Positions 18,921-31,085 of a DNA stretch of 64,000 nucleotides are shown one piece after another. The position numbers were made by a program, and so were the translations under genes. The DNA is from Nymphaea colorata (lineage: Eukaryota > Streptophyta > Magnoliopsida > Nymphaeales > Nymphaeaceae). Position 1 is the first letter of the stretch. Each line of letters starts with the position of its first letter. The notes under the pieces are model-generated. The model worked only from the letters and a program-made list of their open reading frames with translations. It was not told the origin of the DNA and searched no databases. The DNA lies in the NCBI RefSeq assembly GCF_008831285.2, contig NC_045145.1, forward strand, positions 23,870,802 to 23,934,801, given 5' to 3'.

Positions 18921-19980
18921 TTGAAAGCCAACAAGATGGTTGAAACTAGGGCACAAGATAAGCAAGCTCCTCAAAATGAGGCTTTATCTTCTGAATTTAT
19001 GCCAAAAATGCTTGGCTTCCCAGAAATTGAGCCAGAAAGATTACATATGTTCTGGTTGTTCATGTTGCGATTCATGAGGGAGAAAGAAGAACAAAAGGCC
19101 CTGATGGTTACTCTAAAACCAAAAACTAAAAAGACTATCAACCAAAAGAGAAAGAAGAAAAACAACAGATTTTCTCCTACAGATCGAGATGAAAACCATT
19201 TAGATTTAGACTCAACAACTAGTAAGGTGAAAACCATTTAGATTTAGACTCAACAACTAGTAAGGAGGAAAGCACGAATTGCCTCCTCTCAAAAAGAAAA
19301 AGACAACAAAAAGCAAGAAAAAAAAAGAAATTATAGAGAAAAGCAGCTTGCCAAGCCCTATCACTACCATAAGATCGGAGGAGAAAGTCTACCAAGAAAG
19401 GCAAAAAAGAAAAAGAAATACATCCCAAGCAGTAGCTCGAACAATGAGAGTTCTAAAGAGAAAGTAAAGGACATCAAGGGTAAGAAGAAAAAGACAAAAC
19501 CAGAATTAGTGAAATCAAGTGACAATGAAAGTCCAACTAAGTGCAAGTTTCATGAAATGGAAAAAAGAATGAACAATATTGAACATAGGGGAAAAGGGGA
19601 AGCACTCATACTCATGCGAGGATTACTACATGGGTATTGAGGCAAACATAGACGTGAAGGACTTGCCTAGTGAGTCCGTCAAATATGAAGGAACCACATG
19701 CCCACATGTTCATTTTCAACCTTCATCAATGATTGCTACAAGATCCGAACGAATAACAGAGCATTGTTTTGCTACTTTCCAAGGAGCCTTGAAGGCATCG
19801 CAGCTCAATTGATACAAAGAGAATGTTAATCCAATTGAACTGAAGGAATTTGATAGATTAGTTAACATGTTTGTCGAGAGATTTGATTAAAATGTTTTCA
19901 TGGCTCCAAATCTCAGTACTCTCTGCAGCCTTCGCTAGAAGCAAGAAGATAAGGCTCAAGACTCATCTAAAACGGAAAAA
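18921..19980 (+). pseudogene. G1 gag, N-terminal and capsid part
   Basis: It starts M-K-A-N-K-M-V-E-T-R and is followed by a long lysine-rich tract. At 19190-19265 a 38-bp unit is perfectly duplicated in tandem; 38 is not a multiple of 3, so it shifts the frame. Later fragments match a capsid region (A-L-K-A-S-Q-L-N, then M-F-V-E-R-F-D). Stops at several places exclude function. Confidence 0.7.
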
Positions 19981-19999
19981 TCCAATGCAACAAGATGAA

Positions 20000-20643
20000 G
20001 GAAAAATCTCATCTAACCCTTGAAGAATCTCATCTGCAATGCTCCAATCAAGACCTTTACTGAGTTGATTGAAAAAGCAGATTCAATAGAAGAAGGAATT
20101 GAGGAAGGCGATTTTGATGTAATCATTGCTCGCAAGTACAAAAAAGAAGGTAAAAGAAGAGGAAAAATGCAATTGCCCGCACACTTCATAGCAAATGCCG
20201 ACATTCGAAAGGACAACAACAGCAGCTATAAACATTGTAAAGAAGCCAACCACAAGAAGAACATGTAGTTGACCAAAAGAAATGAGGAAGGAAGAAAAAA
20301 CACCGAAGATGGAGTTATGATCGAAAGCTCACTCCTCTTAGTCAGTCCCGTGAAAAGATCCTACAGTACATTCTCACCAAAGGAACTATCGTCCTCTCAA
20401 AATGATAGAGCCTCCAAAAATGATGGGAGGTAATAAAAAAAATTGTGTAAGTTTCATCGTGCTCCTAGACATGACACTGAGGATTGCTTTGTCCTCAAAA
20501 ATATTATACAAGATTTCATAAAAAAGGATTTCATGGTTGAAGATGATAGTATCCCTGAGGTATTAAGGAATCAATTTCCTGATCATGAGAATGTGGCAGT
20601 AGCCACGATCACCATAGGCACTCCACTCCCATATCATCCGTAG
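20000..20643 (+). pseudogene. G1 gag C-terminus with zinc-knuckle-like motif
   Basis: 20020-20268 encodes a charged segment with K-T-F-T-E-L-I-E-K-A-D-S-I-E-E-G. 20443-20643 encodes C-K-F-H-R-A-P-R-H-D-T-E-D-C-F-V-L, a C-x-x-H-x(n)-H-x(3)-C arrangement typical of the region between gag and protease in Tat elements. The same block is at 36516-36728 in G2. Confidence 0.75.
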
Positions 20644-20997
20644 GAGCTCATCCGACCTTGTTATGAAAGCAATTCACACAAAGTCATGATAACAAATCAA
20701 GGTAAGAAACCTCTAGATTTTATTGCTATGATGAACACCAAGGTAGAAAGTTCATCCACAAGATGCCATAACTCCAAGAACTTTTATCTTACGAGGTGGT
20801 GATGATGAATCATCAGATGATTTCTCGTATGAGGATCCATGCTACTTGGAAGATGTCTTCCCCATAGAAGAACGTATGGTTGAGGGAGACTGGATTCGAG
20901 CCTCTAAGGACCAATCAATTAACTTTTCAGAAAAGAACCTCTCAAAATGGGGATATTATCATGTAGATGCCCTTTACATTGCCATCTAGCTCAACAA

Positions 20998-21300
20998 GAT
21001 GACTATGCCACATGTATTGATCAATGGAGGAAGCAACTTAAAAATTTGTCCTAATCTCACAGCCAAAGCTTTAGAATTCCATGAAGACTGATATCGTTTC
21101 GATGATACTAAGATTTATGACGGTTGAAACATGAACAACAAAGGTACCATCGACATGAACGCGATCATCGAACACACCAGTTATTGTATTATATTCCATG
21201 TGGTGGATATTCCACCATCATATAACTTGCTCTTGAGACGACCTTGGATCCACCAAGTACGAGGAATCTCATCCACTCCTCATCAATGTCACAAATAGAA
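20998..21300 (+). pseudogene. G1 aspartic protease
   Basis: The frame reads M-P-H-V-L-I-N-G-G-S-N-L-K-I-C-P, where G2 has V-L-I-D-G-E-S-G-S-N-I-C-P. The catalytic Asp (D-G/D-S-G-like) is changed to Asn in G1, and there are stops downstream. F-H-V-V-D-I-P-P-S-Y-N-L-L-L, typical of the protease C-part in gypsy elements, follows. Confidence 0.72.
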
Positions 21301-21543
21301 TTTTAGTCTATCAGTCATCACTGTACATGTTGCGGATCCAGTTGAGAGGTTGGTGCAATCAATGCTTTCTAGGCCAATTGATTTGGTGGATGTACCCAGC
21401 ATAAACATTGAAGGAAGGACCTTTAGAAGAATGGATCAGAACATGAAAATAGGCGAATCATCCAGGAGTGCCTATACTATTTCAAGCAATCATACGAGTT
21501 ACCAAAAACAACCTTTGTATGCTCATTTCAGGAAAAACCTTAA

Positions 21544-22026
21544 GGGCCTGTTTGGTTGGAGGGAAAGGGAAGGAAAGGGAGGGATTGAGCAATCCCTCCT
21601 TTGTTTGGTTGGCTAACTAAAGAGGAGGGAAATGGAGGGAAAGGGGCAAAAAGTGTTTGGTTGGGAGGGGAGGGAAAGGGAAGGGAGGGAAATGAAATGA
21701 TTGTGTAGTGTAAATGCAATCCCTCCCAAATCGGACGGATTGGGAAGGAAAGGAAAGTGAGAGAGGAGAAAAAGTGTTCACTGCCCACAATACCCCTTCC
21801 TTCACGTTCTTAATTTTTCAAACATTTTGACTGTTAGGGGTATTATTGTAAAGTATTAACCTTTCCTTTTCTTTCCTTTCTTTTGTATCCAAACAAGCTT
21901 TTTAATCACTTCTTTTCTTTCCATTCCATTCCATTCATTTCCCTTCCTTTTCTCTTCCCTTCCCTTTCGTTTCCCTCCCTTCCCATCCCTTTCTTTCCCT
22001 CCCTTTTCCTCCTACCAAACAGGCCC
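21544..22026. mobile_element. Tourist-like (PIF/Harbinger) MITE, 483 bp
   Basis: Its inverted ends are GGGCCTGTTTGGTTGG and, on the other strand, GGGCCTGTTTGGTAGG. It is flanked by TAA on both sides (21541-21543, 22027-22029). G2 has an uninterrupted 'acccgaagggatttta' at the matching place (about 37.6 kb), confirming the empty site. The interior is strongly purine-rich in the left half and pyrimidine-rich in the right, so the element folds back on itself. It has no coding capacity; the small ORFs are composition artefacts. Confidence 0.92.
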
Positions 22027-22559
22027 TAAGGGATTTCAGTTAGTTTTGAAAGGTAGCTACCGTCCATTCACTGGCATCAAAAATAATGAAGATGACATCT
22101 TGTAGCCAATCAGTATTCCTTTTCAAATGAACACTAGAGGATTCAGATATCATAAGAAAATTTGAAGATCTTGTGGGCTGATAGTATTCACCTTTGTTCT
22201 CAAATCCTCTCATGAATTTTGTAATCTTAGTTTGTACTTGTCTCATGAGAGGATTCCCTCCGTCTATGAAATATGAATTTTCGATATGCAATGCAAGTAA
22301 TCTTTTGTTATCAATTTTAATTTTATTCAATTTTTCTTTATTCTCCTCTTTACAGGATGTTAGAACTCAACGTGTCCCAATTTCTTTTTTTTCTTTAGAA
22401 ATTTTTCCAGAAAGCTTTTATCAAACAAGTAGTCAGTGAAGTAGAGCCTACAACAATACCCAAGTCGGAATTATCGGAATTCACTCAAATTCAGAAACAA
22501 TAACATCTCTCGTCTTTAGTTAATAATCTAATTGAAGAGACTAACATTGGAACTAGTAA

Positions 22560-23480
22560 GAATCCTAAAATCTTTCAAATTGGCACCACTTTGTCAATAA
22601 ATGACAAGAAAAAATTGGTGGACTTCCGTATAAGCCACTAAGAAGTTTTTGTACCTATGAACATATGCAGATTTAGACCCCCAGGTTGTTGAACATTGTT
22701 TGCCTCTAAGTCCTAGTGTAAGCCAGTTAAACAGAACTTGTGCAAGCTTGATCCTTGACTAGAAGGGCTTGTAAAAGAATGATTAGAGGACCTACTAAAG
22801 GCAAAATTCACTCGTGCCTTTGATTACCTCAAACGATTGGCTAATATCATGGTTGTCCCCAAGAAAAATGGCAAAGTCAAGTTGTGCATCGACCTTCGAG
22901 ACCTAAATAAAGCCACGCCAAAAGACAATTATCCACTTCCAAACATTGATTTATTGGTAGATAGTATTGCGGGTCATGCCATGTTCTCTTTTATGGATAG
23001 ATATTCATGATATAACCAAATCAAATTAGCAGTCAATGATCAACCTAAGATCGCTTTGACTACACCTTAGGACACTTTCTATTACACGGTGATGCCATTT
23101 GGGTTGAAGAATGCTAGAGTAACTTATCATGAATGTACAAAATCATGGATGCATATGTCGATAACATATTAATTAAATCCAAAGCAAAAGAAGATCACAT
23201 TGAAACCCTTGCCCAGGTGTTTGAGAGACTCTTACAATACAAGCTTCATTTGAATCCTTAAAAATGTGTATTTGGAGTTGAATCGGGTATACATTTGGGT
23301 TTCATGGTCAGTAAGAGGGAGATCGAAATGGATCTTTCCAAAGCTAAAGTGATCATTGATATGTTATCACCTACAAATATCAAGGAACTACGAAGTTTGC
23401 AAGGGCGAATCTAGTCCATCAGACGATTTATTACCATTCTAACCATGAGATGCGAACCATTCAACCAGCTGCTGAGGAAA
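22560..23480 (+). pseudogene. G1 reverse transcriptase
   Basis: Visible motifs are K-P-V-K-Q-N-L-C-K-L-D-P, K-L-C-I-D-L-R-D-L-N-K-A-T-P-K-D-N-Y-P-L-P, M-F-S-F-M-D-R-Y-S, M-P-F-G-L-K-N-A and A-Y-V-D-N-I-L-I-K-S. The catalytic Y-x-D-D box is Y-V-D-N here. About 28 bp present in G2 between 'acttatca' and the YxDD segment are missing, which shifts the frame. Length and order fit a full gypsy RT. Confidence 0.85.
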
Positions 23481-23499
23481 GACATTAAATTTGATGGGG

Positions 23500-23960
23500 T
23501 TTTGAATGCCAACAGTCATTTGAAAGGATCAAGAAATACCTTCTAATAATGAATGACTCAGCATGTGGCACTTTTTGGCACAATACGAGGAAAGAAGTCA
23601 CATCGAGCATGCAATTTATTACATTAGCAAAACTTTTGTCTGGAATGAAAAGAACTACTCTCCAATGAAAAAAACTTGTCTAACATTGGTTTGGATGTGT
23701 CAGAAGCTGAGACATTATTTATTAGCTTGTGAGGTCAAAATACTTTTCAAGCTAAATTCACTTAAGTACATCTTGGAACAGCCATTCCTTAATGAGCACA
23801 CCACCAAATGGCAAGTTCTACTGATGCAATATGATCTTGAATATGTGTCCCTGAACTCAATCAAAGGACAAACAATTACGGATCAGTTAGCAGACTTTCT
23901 CCAATACGAGAAAATCAAAGCGAACGATGAGTTTGTAAACGAACATGTACAAATATTGGA
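23500..23960 (+). pseudogene. G1 RNase H (first, gypsy type)
   Basis: The peptide contains A-I-Y-Y-I-S-K-T-F-V, Y-S-P-M-K-K-T-C-L-T-L-V-W and Y-I-L-E-Q-P-F-L, then W-Q-V-L-L-M-Q-Y-D-L-E-Y-V. This is the usual RNase H and connection region of Tat polyproteins. The start is degenerate, with the part before 23563 out of frame. Confidence 0.82.
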
Positions 23961-23966
23961 AATGTC

Positions 23967-24401
23967 ATGGTATGGAAGATGTTCTTTGATGGATCCAGGA
24001 ATGTAATGAGAGCGGGTACAGACATCCTACTTATCACCCTGGAAGATGAAATGATCTCCTCCTCTTTAAAACTCGACATTCCTTGTAGTCATAACATGGT
24101 TGAATATGAAGCCCTCATACAAGAACTTCGTTCTTTATTGAGTTTTCAAGTAAAAAGGGTGGATGCCTTTGGTGACTCTCAACTTATTGTCAATCAAATG
24201 AATGGAAAATGACAAGTGAAAGATGAAAAGTTGGTGCCATATCAAGAGATCGCTACCACCTTGATCCATCAGTTTGAAGAAGTACAACTATCTCACATAA
24301 AAAGGGAAGGCCCTATTGTGGATGGCTTTGCAATTTTAGGATTTACTCTATCTTTTCGAGCTAACAGAGCAAACCGTTCTTTTGAAATTGGAAGGTTATA
24401 A
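23967..24401 (+). pseudogene. G1 second RNase H (archaeal-type, aRNH)
   Basis: It reads M-F-F-D-G-S-R-N, N-M-V-E-Y-E-A-L and F-G-D-S-Q-L-I-V-N-Q: the D-G, E and D-S residues of a type I RNase H, repeated after the first RNase H. A second RNase H is an established hallmark of the Tat lineage. A stop follows at 24212, and the frame continues at 24216. Confidence 0.85.
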
Positions 24402-24541
24402 CACCCTGCTTTTGAAGCGGTGAAGTATGTTCATCATAGCTAAGAGGAGAATATGTCTTGGTATCATGATATCAAAAGATACGTTGAAGGCAGAGAATTT
24501 TCAACTGGAATCCCCAAAAATGAACAAAAGCAATTCAGCGT

Positions 24542-25530
24542 ATGTCAGTAAGGTATGCAGGAGTGTTGTATAGGTGTGGGTTTAGTACTAAATACTCTCG
24601 GTGCCTCGATGAAGATGAGTCAAAGGAAGTCATTGAAGAGTCACATCGAGGAGACTGTGGAGGCCATGTTGGTTATGAGACCATCACCAAGCAAATAATT
24701 CAAACAAAATATTATTCGTTCACTATATAAAAAGTTTGTTACCAATTCATCAAAAGATGTAAAGAATGTCAACTGTAAGCTCCAATGACCCATGCACTAC
24801 CCTCTCACTTACATTCTGTAACATCTCCTTGGTCATTTTCAATGTGGGCACTTGACGTAGTCTGATCAATATCTCCTGTGGCTTCTAATAGCCATGAGTA
24901 TTTTCTTGCTGACTAGTTTAACAAATGGGTAGAAGTCATCATGCTCAGAAGAGTAGATGGGTGTCACGTAGTGTCCTCCATTCACAAAAATATTCTCTGT
25001 AGATTTGGAGTCCTTCATGATACAATATCTGGTAACGAGTCTCATTTAAAAAATGAAAAAATGAGGCAGTTGACAGCAAATACCGTATCATGCATCATTT
25101 TTCAACTCCTTATTACCCCCGAGATAATGGGCAAGCAGAAGACACCAATAAGATCATGATCTGCATCTTGGAACAGATAGTAAAAACTAAAAGAGATTGG
25201 CATGAAAAGATGCATAACGCTCTGTAGCCATATCACACCACTATGAGAACTCCTACGAATGCAACTCCAACAGAGCTAGTCTACGGAACGAAAGTGGTTT
25301 TACCATTACATGTGTTGAAGTTCACTTCTCTCATAGAGCTTCTCCTAACTCAATATCAACAAAAGAGGCTAATGCAACTCGATTTGCTAGATGAGAAGAG
25401 ACTAAAACTGGGTAAGCACGCTGAAGCCTATCGCCAAAAGGTGGTTAGACAATTTGCCAAGTCAGTTATTGAGAGATATTTTAAAGTGAATGACTTGGTC
25501 TTACGATCTGTGGAATACCTCAGAGGATAA
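24542..25530 (+). pseudogene. G1 integrase
   Basis: The zinc-finger part has H-R-G-D-C-G-G-H-V-G-Y and, past a stop, R-C-K-E-C-Q. The core follows in several frames (F-N-K-W-V-E-V; H-D-T-I-S-G-N-E), and the C-terminal part is T-E-L-V-Y-G-T-K-V-V-L-P-L and F-K-V-N-D-L-V-L-R. The second catalytic Asp (S-D-N) is G-N here. More than five stops or frameshifts make it inactive. Confidence 0.83.
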
Positions 25531-25809
25531 CCACGTTGCAACTAGACACCAATTTAGGAAGGCCCATATGCAATGGAAGCCTTGCCCCATAATTCATACC
25601 GATTGATTGATGTTGATGAGGTGGAACTTGCCTATCTTCTTAACGCTCTTTACATCAAGAAATTCTATGCCTTGCTCTCTTGTACTCACATTCCAATTAA
25701 TGACAAATATTTGTGTTTTCTACATTCAATATGCTATTTATTTTGGACAATTTCCAAACGTAAAACGATACGATTACACTGGGCATTTTTTTCTTTTATT
25801 TTATTATTA

Positions 25810-26045
25810 TCATTCAAAACTCGAGAGCAACCCACGTAGGTAAGGGGTAAAACCTGGAATACAAAGTAACCCACTCAGGTAAGGGGTCAAACCTGAATTC
25901 AATCATGCCCAAACCCACTCTAGGAAGGGGTCAAAGCTAAATTCAATCTTCCCAAAACATGCTCAGGTAAGCAGTCAAACTTGAATTCATTCAATCTCAA
26001 ATAGCTCATTTAGGTAAGGGGTTAAACCTAAAACATCACTTCAAA
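25810..26045 (+). repeat. Minisatellite in G1 3' UTR (about 45-60-bp units)
   Basis: Four to five degenerate units of the form 'acccactcaggtaaggggtc' plus 'aaacctgaattcaatc' lie between the pol end and the 3' LTR. The same array is in G3 at 56500-56705. Tat/Ogre 3' UTRs are known to carry such hypervariable tandem repeats. Confidence 0.85.
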
Positions 26046-26110
26046 CATGTTTTGTTTGAAAAATCTGAGGTGCATATCTTTGTCACTAGACAAGAGTAAC
26101 ACCGGCTTAG

Positions 26111-26126
26111 TAACAAAGAGGGGCAT
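26111..26126 (+). promoter_or_regulatory. Polypurine-tract-like site before G1 3' LTR
   Basis: 'acaaagaggggca' stands directly before the LTR start. G3 has 'acaaataggggca' at the same place. Its position and composition suit plus-strand priming. Confidence 0.55.
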
Positions 26127-26844
26127 CCATTATCACCCTAATTTTTTTCAACAAAACTGCAATCTTTTTACCCAAACGCAAATTCAAAACTCAACTGTAA
26201 ATGCGAGATTTAAATAAAAAATCCAACTCTTGAATCCAAATGAGATCCAAAATCCAAGTCTAAACCCGAATTCATTATTTCAAACTCAAAACCCAAAATT
26301 GAAATCAAGACAACAAATTTGAATGTACGAGCACTTATGCATGGACCTTCCCTTTGTTTTAGGTTTTGTTCTCATGCCAAAACATGTTTTTAAGCCTAAG
26401 TCATGTGCTGGAACGAGTCGATAACCAATTGAACCCAATTCGAATTTAAAACGAGTCCAAAGTCACTTAAAACAAAGCCGACCACCCATTTGTAAGAAAA
26501 ACAATATTCATACACATTTTAAATAAAAAATGGGTAAACGTTTCTTTTTTATATAAACGAGCCCCTCGTTATTTATTTATTTATTTCTCTATTTCATTAT
26601 ATTTTATTTTATTTCATTATATCTTATTTCATGTTAAAAAACAAACCAATAGAGTGTCACACGACACGAGATCGTGTGTCATGTATACACGCGCGAGCGT
26701 GACGCAATCAGGGTAAAGGAACCCATGACGCGATCACGGTAATGCGATCGCATTATGACATCGTGGTATGTGATCGCATTATGCGATCTCTGCCACGCGC
26801 TGCAGCTCATCAAGCGCTGATATGCATTGTTCGCCGAGGCGCCA

Positions 26845-26875
26845 GGCGCTATTGCACCTGTTGCGCAACAGCGCC
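26845..26875 (+). promoter_or_regulatory. U3 stem-loop in LTR2
   Basis: 'ggcgctattgc' pairs with 'gcaacagcgcc' around a 9-nt loop. It is the counterpart of the stem at 16818-16850, with a different loop sequence. Confidence 0.4.
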
Positions 26876-27116
26876 CGAGCCAGGGCCTGCACACAATGTA
26901 GCCCCCTTTTCTTGCAAAACGGACCCTTGGGGTAATTTTTGAATTTTTTGGGTGAGCAATAGCCTGCCCACACCCCAAAGGAGAATTTGAAGGGCTAACA
27001 AATCCCACTTAGTCAAAACTTATTTAAAAAAATAAATAAAAAAAGATTCAAAAATACTTGAAATTATTGTGAAATTAAAAAAAAATCAAAATTTGATTTT
27101 TAGCTCCAAAACTTCC

Positions 27117-27124
27117 TATAAATA
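27117..27124 (+). promoter_or_regulatory. LTR TATA box (LTR2)
   Basis: TATAAATA follows 'ctccaaaacttcc', at the same place as in the G1 5' LTR. Confidence 0.62.
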
Positions 27125-30100
27125 CCCCTAAGGTCTTCTCTTTTAGGCATGCGCTGACCCATCGAGAACCTCTAGTGCATTCTCACTTGAAGACTTAGAG
27201 TTTTTCATATGCACTCTTCCACCATTGTGCTATTATTTTTTCCTTCTCATTCCTCTTCTCCTCCAACCTTGGCAGCAAGTTTCTCTAAATTCCAGTTCTT
27301 CAAAGGAGCACAAGGAGATCTCTTGGAGCAACTTCTTCATCGTCATAGAGCTTCACCCAAGGCTAATCTAGGATCATTCGAAGAAAGGGTATTCATTTCC
27401 CTAAAATCTTTCTTGTTAGAGGTATGTAACCGACATTCCAATCCTTTTTTTTTTTTTCTTTCTTTTCCTCTTCTTCATCTCTCCATGGCCATATAAGATA
27501 GCTCTCAAACCTTCATTTCGGAGTTAAGAGCTATTTTTTAGTGCACTGGAAGCATGAGAAGTTGAAATGATATTTCATTTTATGATTGGAACATGTTCTT
27601 TCTTTTCCTAACTGTTGCTTTATTTTTGTTTCCTTAATTACTCTTTCCTTCATCTCCTCATGGTCATATAAGATAACTCTCAAATCTTTTTTTCAGAGTC
27701 AAGAAGCTATTCTTGAGTGCATCAGAACTATGAGAAGATGAGATGATATTTCATTTTATAATTAGAACATGTTTCCTCTTTTATAGAATGTTGTTTTGTT
27801 TTGGAATATTATTCATGCATAGTTGATTGTTTTTTCCATTTATATATGAATGAACAGTGAGAATGAGAGTTTGGGTTGAGATTCTTCTCTATTATTATGT
27901 CGATGTTTGAAGTTGGAATTTGTCCAACCCGAGAAAACCTTCACGAATATGTACATGTTAATATGTATTTTCATGTCATTCTTACGTTTAGTTTCTCTCT
28001 TAATTACTTATTTAAGAACCCCAATGAGTACTTTATTATGTTGCTTGATTTTATTTCATACCCAATAGTGGAATAAATATATTCACTTGTAACAAACAAA
28101 ATAATAATGTTTTATGTTAGTATATAAAATATTTGAAATCATGTTTTTCAACAGATTTTCGAAAGCAAAAACCCTCTCTAATGAGACATTAGGTACTTAA
28201 CTTAGCCTCTCGCATGAGTCCAAGCAACTCTTCGGCCAACATAAAAATTGAAGTCGGATATATTAAGTCATTTCTTGTTTTTTAATCTCATGAAGACACA
28301 TACGTGTATGTATATATGTCATATACATATATGTGCACATGATGATGTTCTTTATCTTTCTCTCTCTATATATCCACATTTTATTTTACAAATTTTTATA
28401 TACACATGTATGTGTATATATGTGTTCTATTTTGTCTTTCTAGAATTTTTTATCTCTCTCTTCATGTTAAATGTCTTCTCCTACAAACTTCTTATATATG
28501 TATATATATATATATATTTCTCTATTTCTTATCCTCTAAAATCTCTCCTTCTCTTCAATTCAATATCATCTTTTTATAAACTTTGATATGTGTACGTGTG
28601 ATAGTATGTACACGTATATGTGCATTTCTCTCCCCCCTCTCTCTCGCTTTTATGAACTTCTTTTTCCATTCTATTTAAGTTAATACTTCATTTTCAAAAG
28701 CTTTCACATATATATATACATGTACGTATATGCATATAAAATACTTATAAAGATACGTATCTCCCCCTTTTTTTAAATCTTTCATTTAGTGATCTTTCAA
28801 ATCTCTCTCTCTCTCTCTCTTTCCTTTTATGGGAGTATTTCATATTTTCCTTTTTTTTTGGATATTTTTCTCCAAAGATCTAAGGTTTTAACTTCCTATT
28901 TGCCAACTACACTAACACAAAAAATCAAGTAATGACCTAATATTGGAATCATTTTTTATGGTCTACAACCCCATTTCATTTTTAAAAACTTTTCTCTTTT
29001 CATAACAACATTTATGGCAATCTTATAAATATAAAAATGGAAAGATTATATGTATGTGATGGTAAGAATATTTTTAAATGAATGTATGGTAAGTTTCCTT
29101 TTAATCATCCCATTTAGAACCCTAATGAGCACCTTATCGTGTGGTTTGAATTTCTTCCATACCCGACGATGTAAGAAACATATTCCCTTGCAACCAATAA
29201 AATAATGACATTATAAGTTTATATAACTTTGGGGACTTTGCTTAGACTCTTGCGTGAGTCCAAGCTTCCCTATGGCCTATATCAAATTTGAAGTCGGTTA
29301 TTTTTCATTTTTTGATTTTTAATCTCATAAAGATACATATGTATATGCATGTCATATACAAATGTTTGCACATGATGATTTCCTCCATTCTTCCCTCTCT
29401 AGGTTTCCATATCCCATTTTACAAATTTTCACATATACATGTGTTGTATTTCCTCTCTCTAGAATCTTTTATTCATCACTTCAAGTTAAATGTCTTCACT
29501 TACTAATTTCTTATATATATATATATATATATATATTCTTCTATTCCTTTCCCTCTAACATCGCTTTTTCCCTTCTAATCAATACCCTTTTTTTATAAAC
29601 TTTCATATACGTGTATGTGTGATAATATATACACGTATATATGCATTTCTCTAAAATCTCTCTCTCTCTCTCTCTTTCTTTCTATGAGAGTATTTCAACT
29701 TTTCCATTCTTTTAAACATTTTTCTCTCATGATCCTTCTATATGCCGGCTTCATCAAGACCAAGGTTCAAGTAATGACCTAATATTGGAATCATGCTTGA
29801 TGGTTTACAACACCAATCCCATTTCAAAAACTTTTCTTTCTTTATAAAATATTTATGATAACTATATGAACAAAAACCTTAGATGTACATTGTGGTTTGA
29901 ATGCCATAGATGAATGTTGTGGTAGGAATGTTTTATTCTATTCTCATCATATAAGATCAACGCATTCATGCATTCTCTTTCACTTGATATCACTTATGAC
30001 CACAAACAGCTCTCCAAAAGAATTTAAGCAAGATGAGATGGAGCTCTAACTAGGTGGTAACTGGAGTAGAGCAAAATCTCAAATCTACTTAAAGTCTTAA

Positions 30101-30477
30101 GAGAGCACTAAAGTGATTTCAAAAAGAGATCTCCAAAGTTTTCCAAACATCATAAAGAATGTCTCAAAATCACAATATTTTACACTCTCAAAAGATTCTT
30201 CAAAACTATATCAAAATCTTGAAACATGAAGTCTTCAACATTTTCAAACACTACACCGCATATAGAGTGAAAAGATGTTTAAGCTAAAATGAAATGCTTC
30301 AATAATAAACCATAGCCCTTGGATTCGTTACCCTCGTTAAAGGCACCAAGAATGGTTGATCATCGTACCGACAGGCGTGTCCCTTTCTCTTTTATTTTCA
30401 AATAAAAATCTCATTTTTCTGGAGCACTCTAAATACCAAAAATTTTGGGGATGCGAACAACCACCAGTTGTAGTACC

Positions 30478-31085
30478 CTGCAGCTGATGTTGATATGTGC
30501 CATTAAGCTTACCTTGGTCTTCAAGTCCATGCTTCTTGCGCCAGTTTTAGCAAAGAATAAAACACATTTTATTAGCTGAACAATTTTCAAATGGACAAAC
30601 TAAAATGTGGCTAGGTGTCGATATAGTAAACTTATACTTGGTGACTAATCTAGTTTCACATGTCGGTAGCACTAAAGTGCTTCTTTTTACGTGGAGTTAA
30701 TTTCCCTTATACTTCAGTTGCCCTACTAATGAGACATTTCACTTAAAGTGGTTGACTTCTCACACCCACTTCATGAATTCCTTAATTCTTTTTTTTTTTT
30801 TAAAAAAGAAATTTGTTCAATCACTTATAAATAAATTTCCCAATTTTAAAAGAAAATTCAATATAGAAATTCATTTTTGAAAAAAATAACATTCTGACAT
30901 CGGACCAACCTATTTCAAAGACTCCCAACCCAGCTGATTAATTATTAGCCAATTGTTTGAAATAATGAATCAATCTTCAATAACACAACCATCAAATGAA
31001 AACGTATGCCAAGAAAATTAGCAATTTGTACTATTTTGTATGGCTCATCATTGCTTTCTTTTGAATACATATTCATTGTCCGTTT
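30478..31085. repeat. Segment D, copy 1
   Basis: From 'ctgcagctgatgttgatatg' it matches 63402-64000 nearly base for base, including 'ttaccttggtcttcaag', a poly-T or poly-A run and 'ccaagaaaattagcaattt'. It is non-coding as far as can be seen. It sits about 20 bp after the LTR2 end here and about 456 bp after the LTR4 end at the other copy. Confidence 0.88.

Larger units (their letters stand above)
16150..30458 (+). mobile_element. Tat/Ogre-type Ty3/gypsy retrotransposon G1
   Basis: Order: partial 5' LTR (to 18197), C-terminal part of ORF1, gag, zinc-knuckle-like segment, protease, reverse transcriptase, RNase H, second RNase H, integrase, minisatellite-bearing 3' UTR, 4.3-kb 3' LTR. ORF1 upstream of gag, the second (archaeal-type) RNase H and the repeat-bearing 3' UTR are known marks of the Tat lineage. 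Many stops and frameshifts make it inactive. A Tourist-like MITE is nested at 21544-22026. Target duplications could not be set confidently, although TTGTA occurs close to both outer ends. Confidence 0.92.
26127..30458 (+). repeat. G1 3' LTR (LTR2), about 4.3 kb
   Basis: It runs from 'ttatcaccctaattttttt' to 'ttttggggatgcgaac'. It contains the GC-rich U3 with stem-loop (26845-26875), a TATA box (27117), two ~175-bp units (27.48-27.80 kb) and an internal tandem duplication of about 1.1 kb (about 27.96-28.86 and 29.09-29.70 kb). There are also long CT and TA/TG microsatellites and a tail that matches the LTR end before G2's PBS. ORFs inside are low-complexity artefacts. LTRs of several kb are usual for Ogre. 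Confidence 0.88.

Noticed and set aside
21540-21805. Pro/Ser/Phe-rich minus-strand ORFs
   Set aside because: They are produced by the purine-rich half of the Tourist-like MITE and cross its border.
28248-28586. 112-aa ORF on the plus strand
   Set aside because: It runs through TA/TG microsatellite and CT-rich sequence inside LTR2. Composition alone explains it, and it is not kept in the other LTRs.
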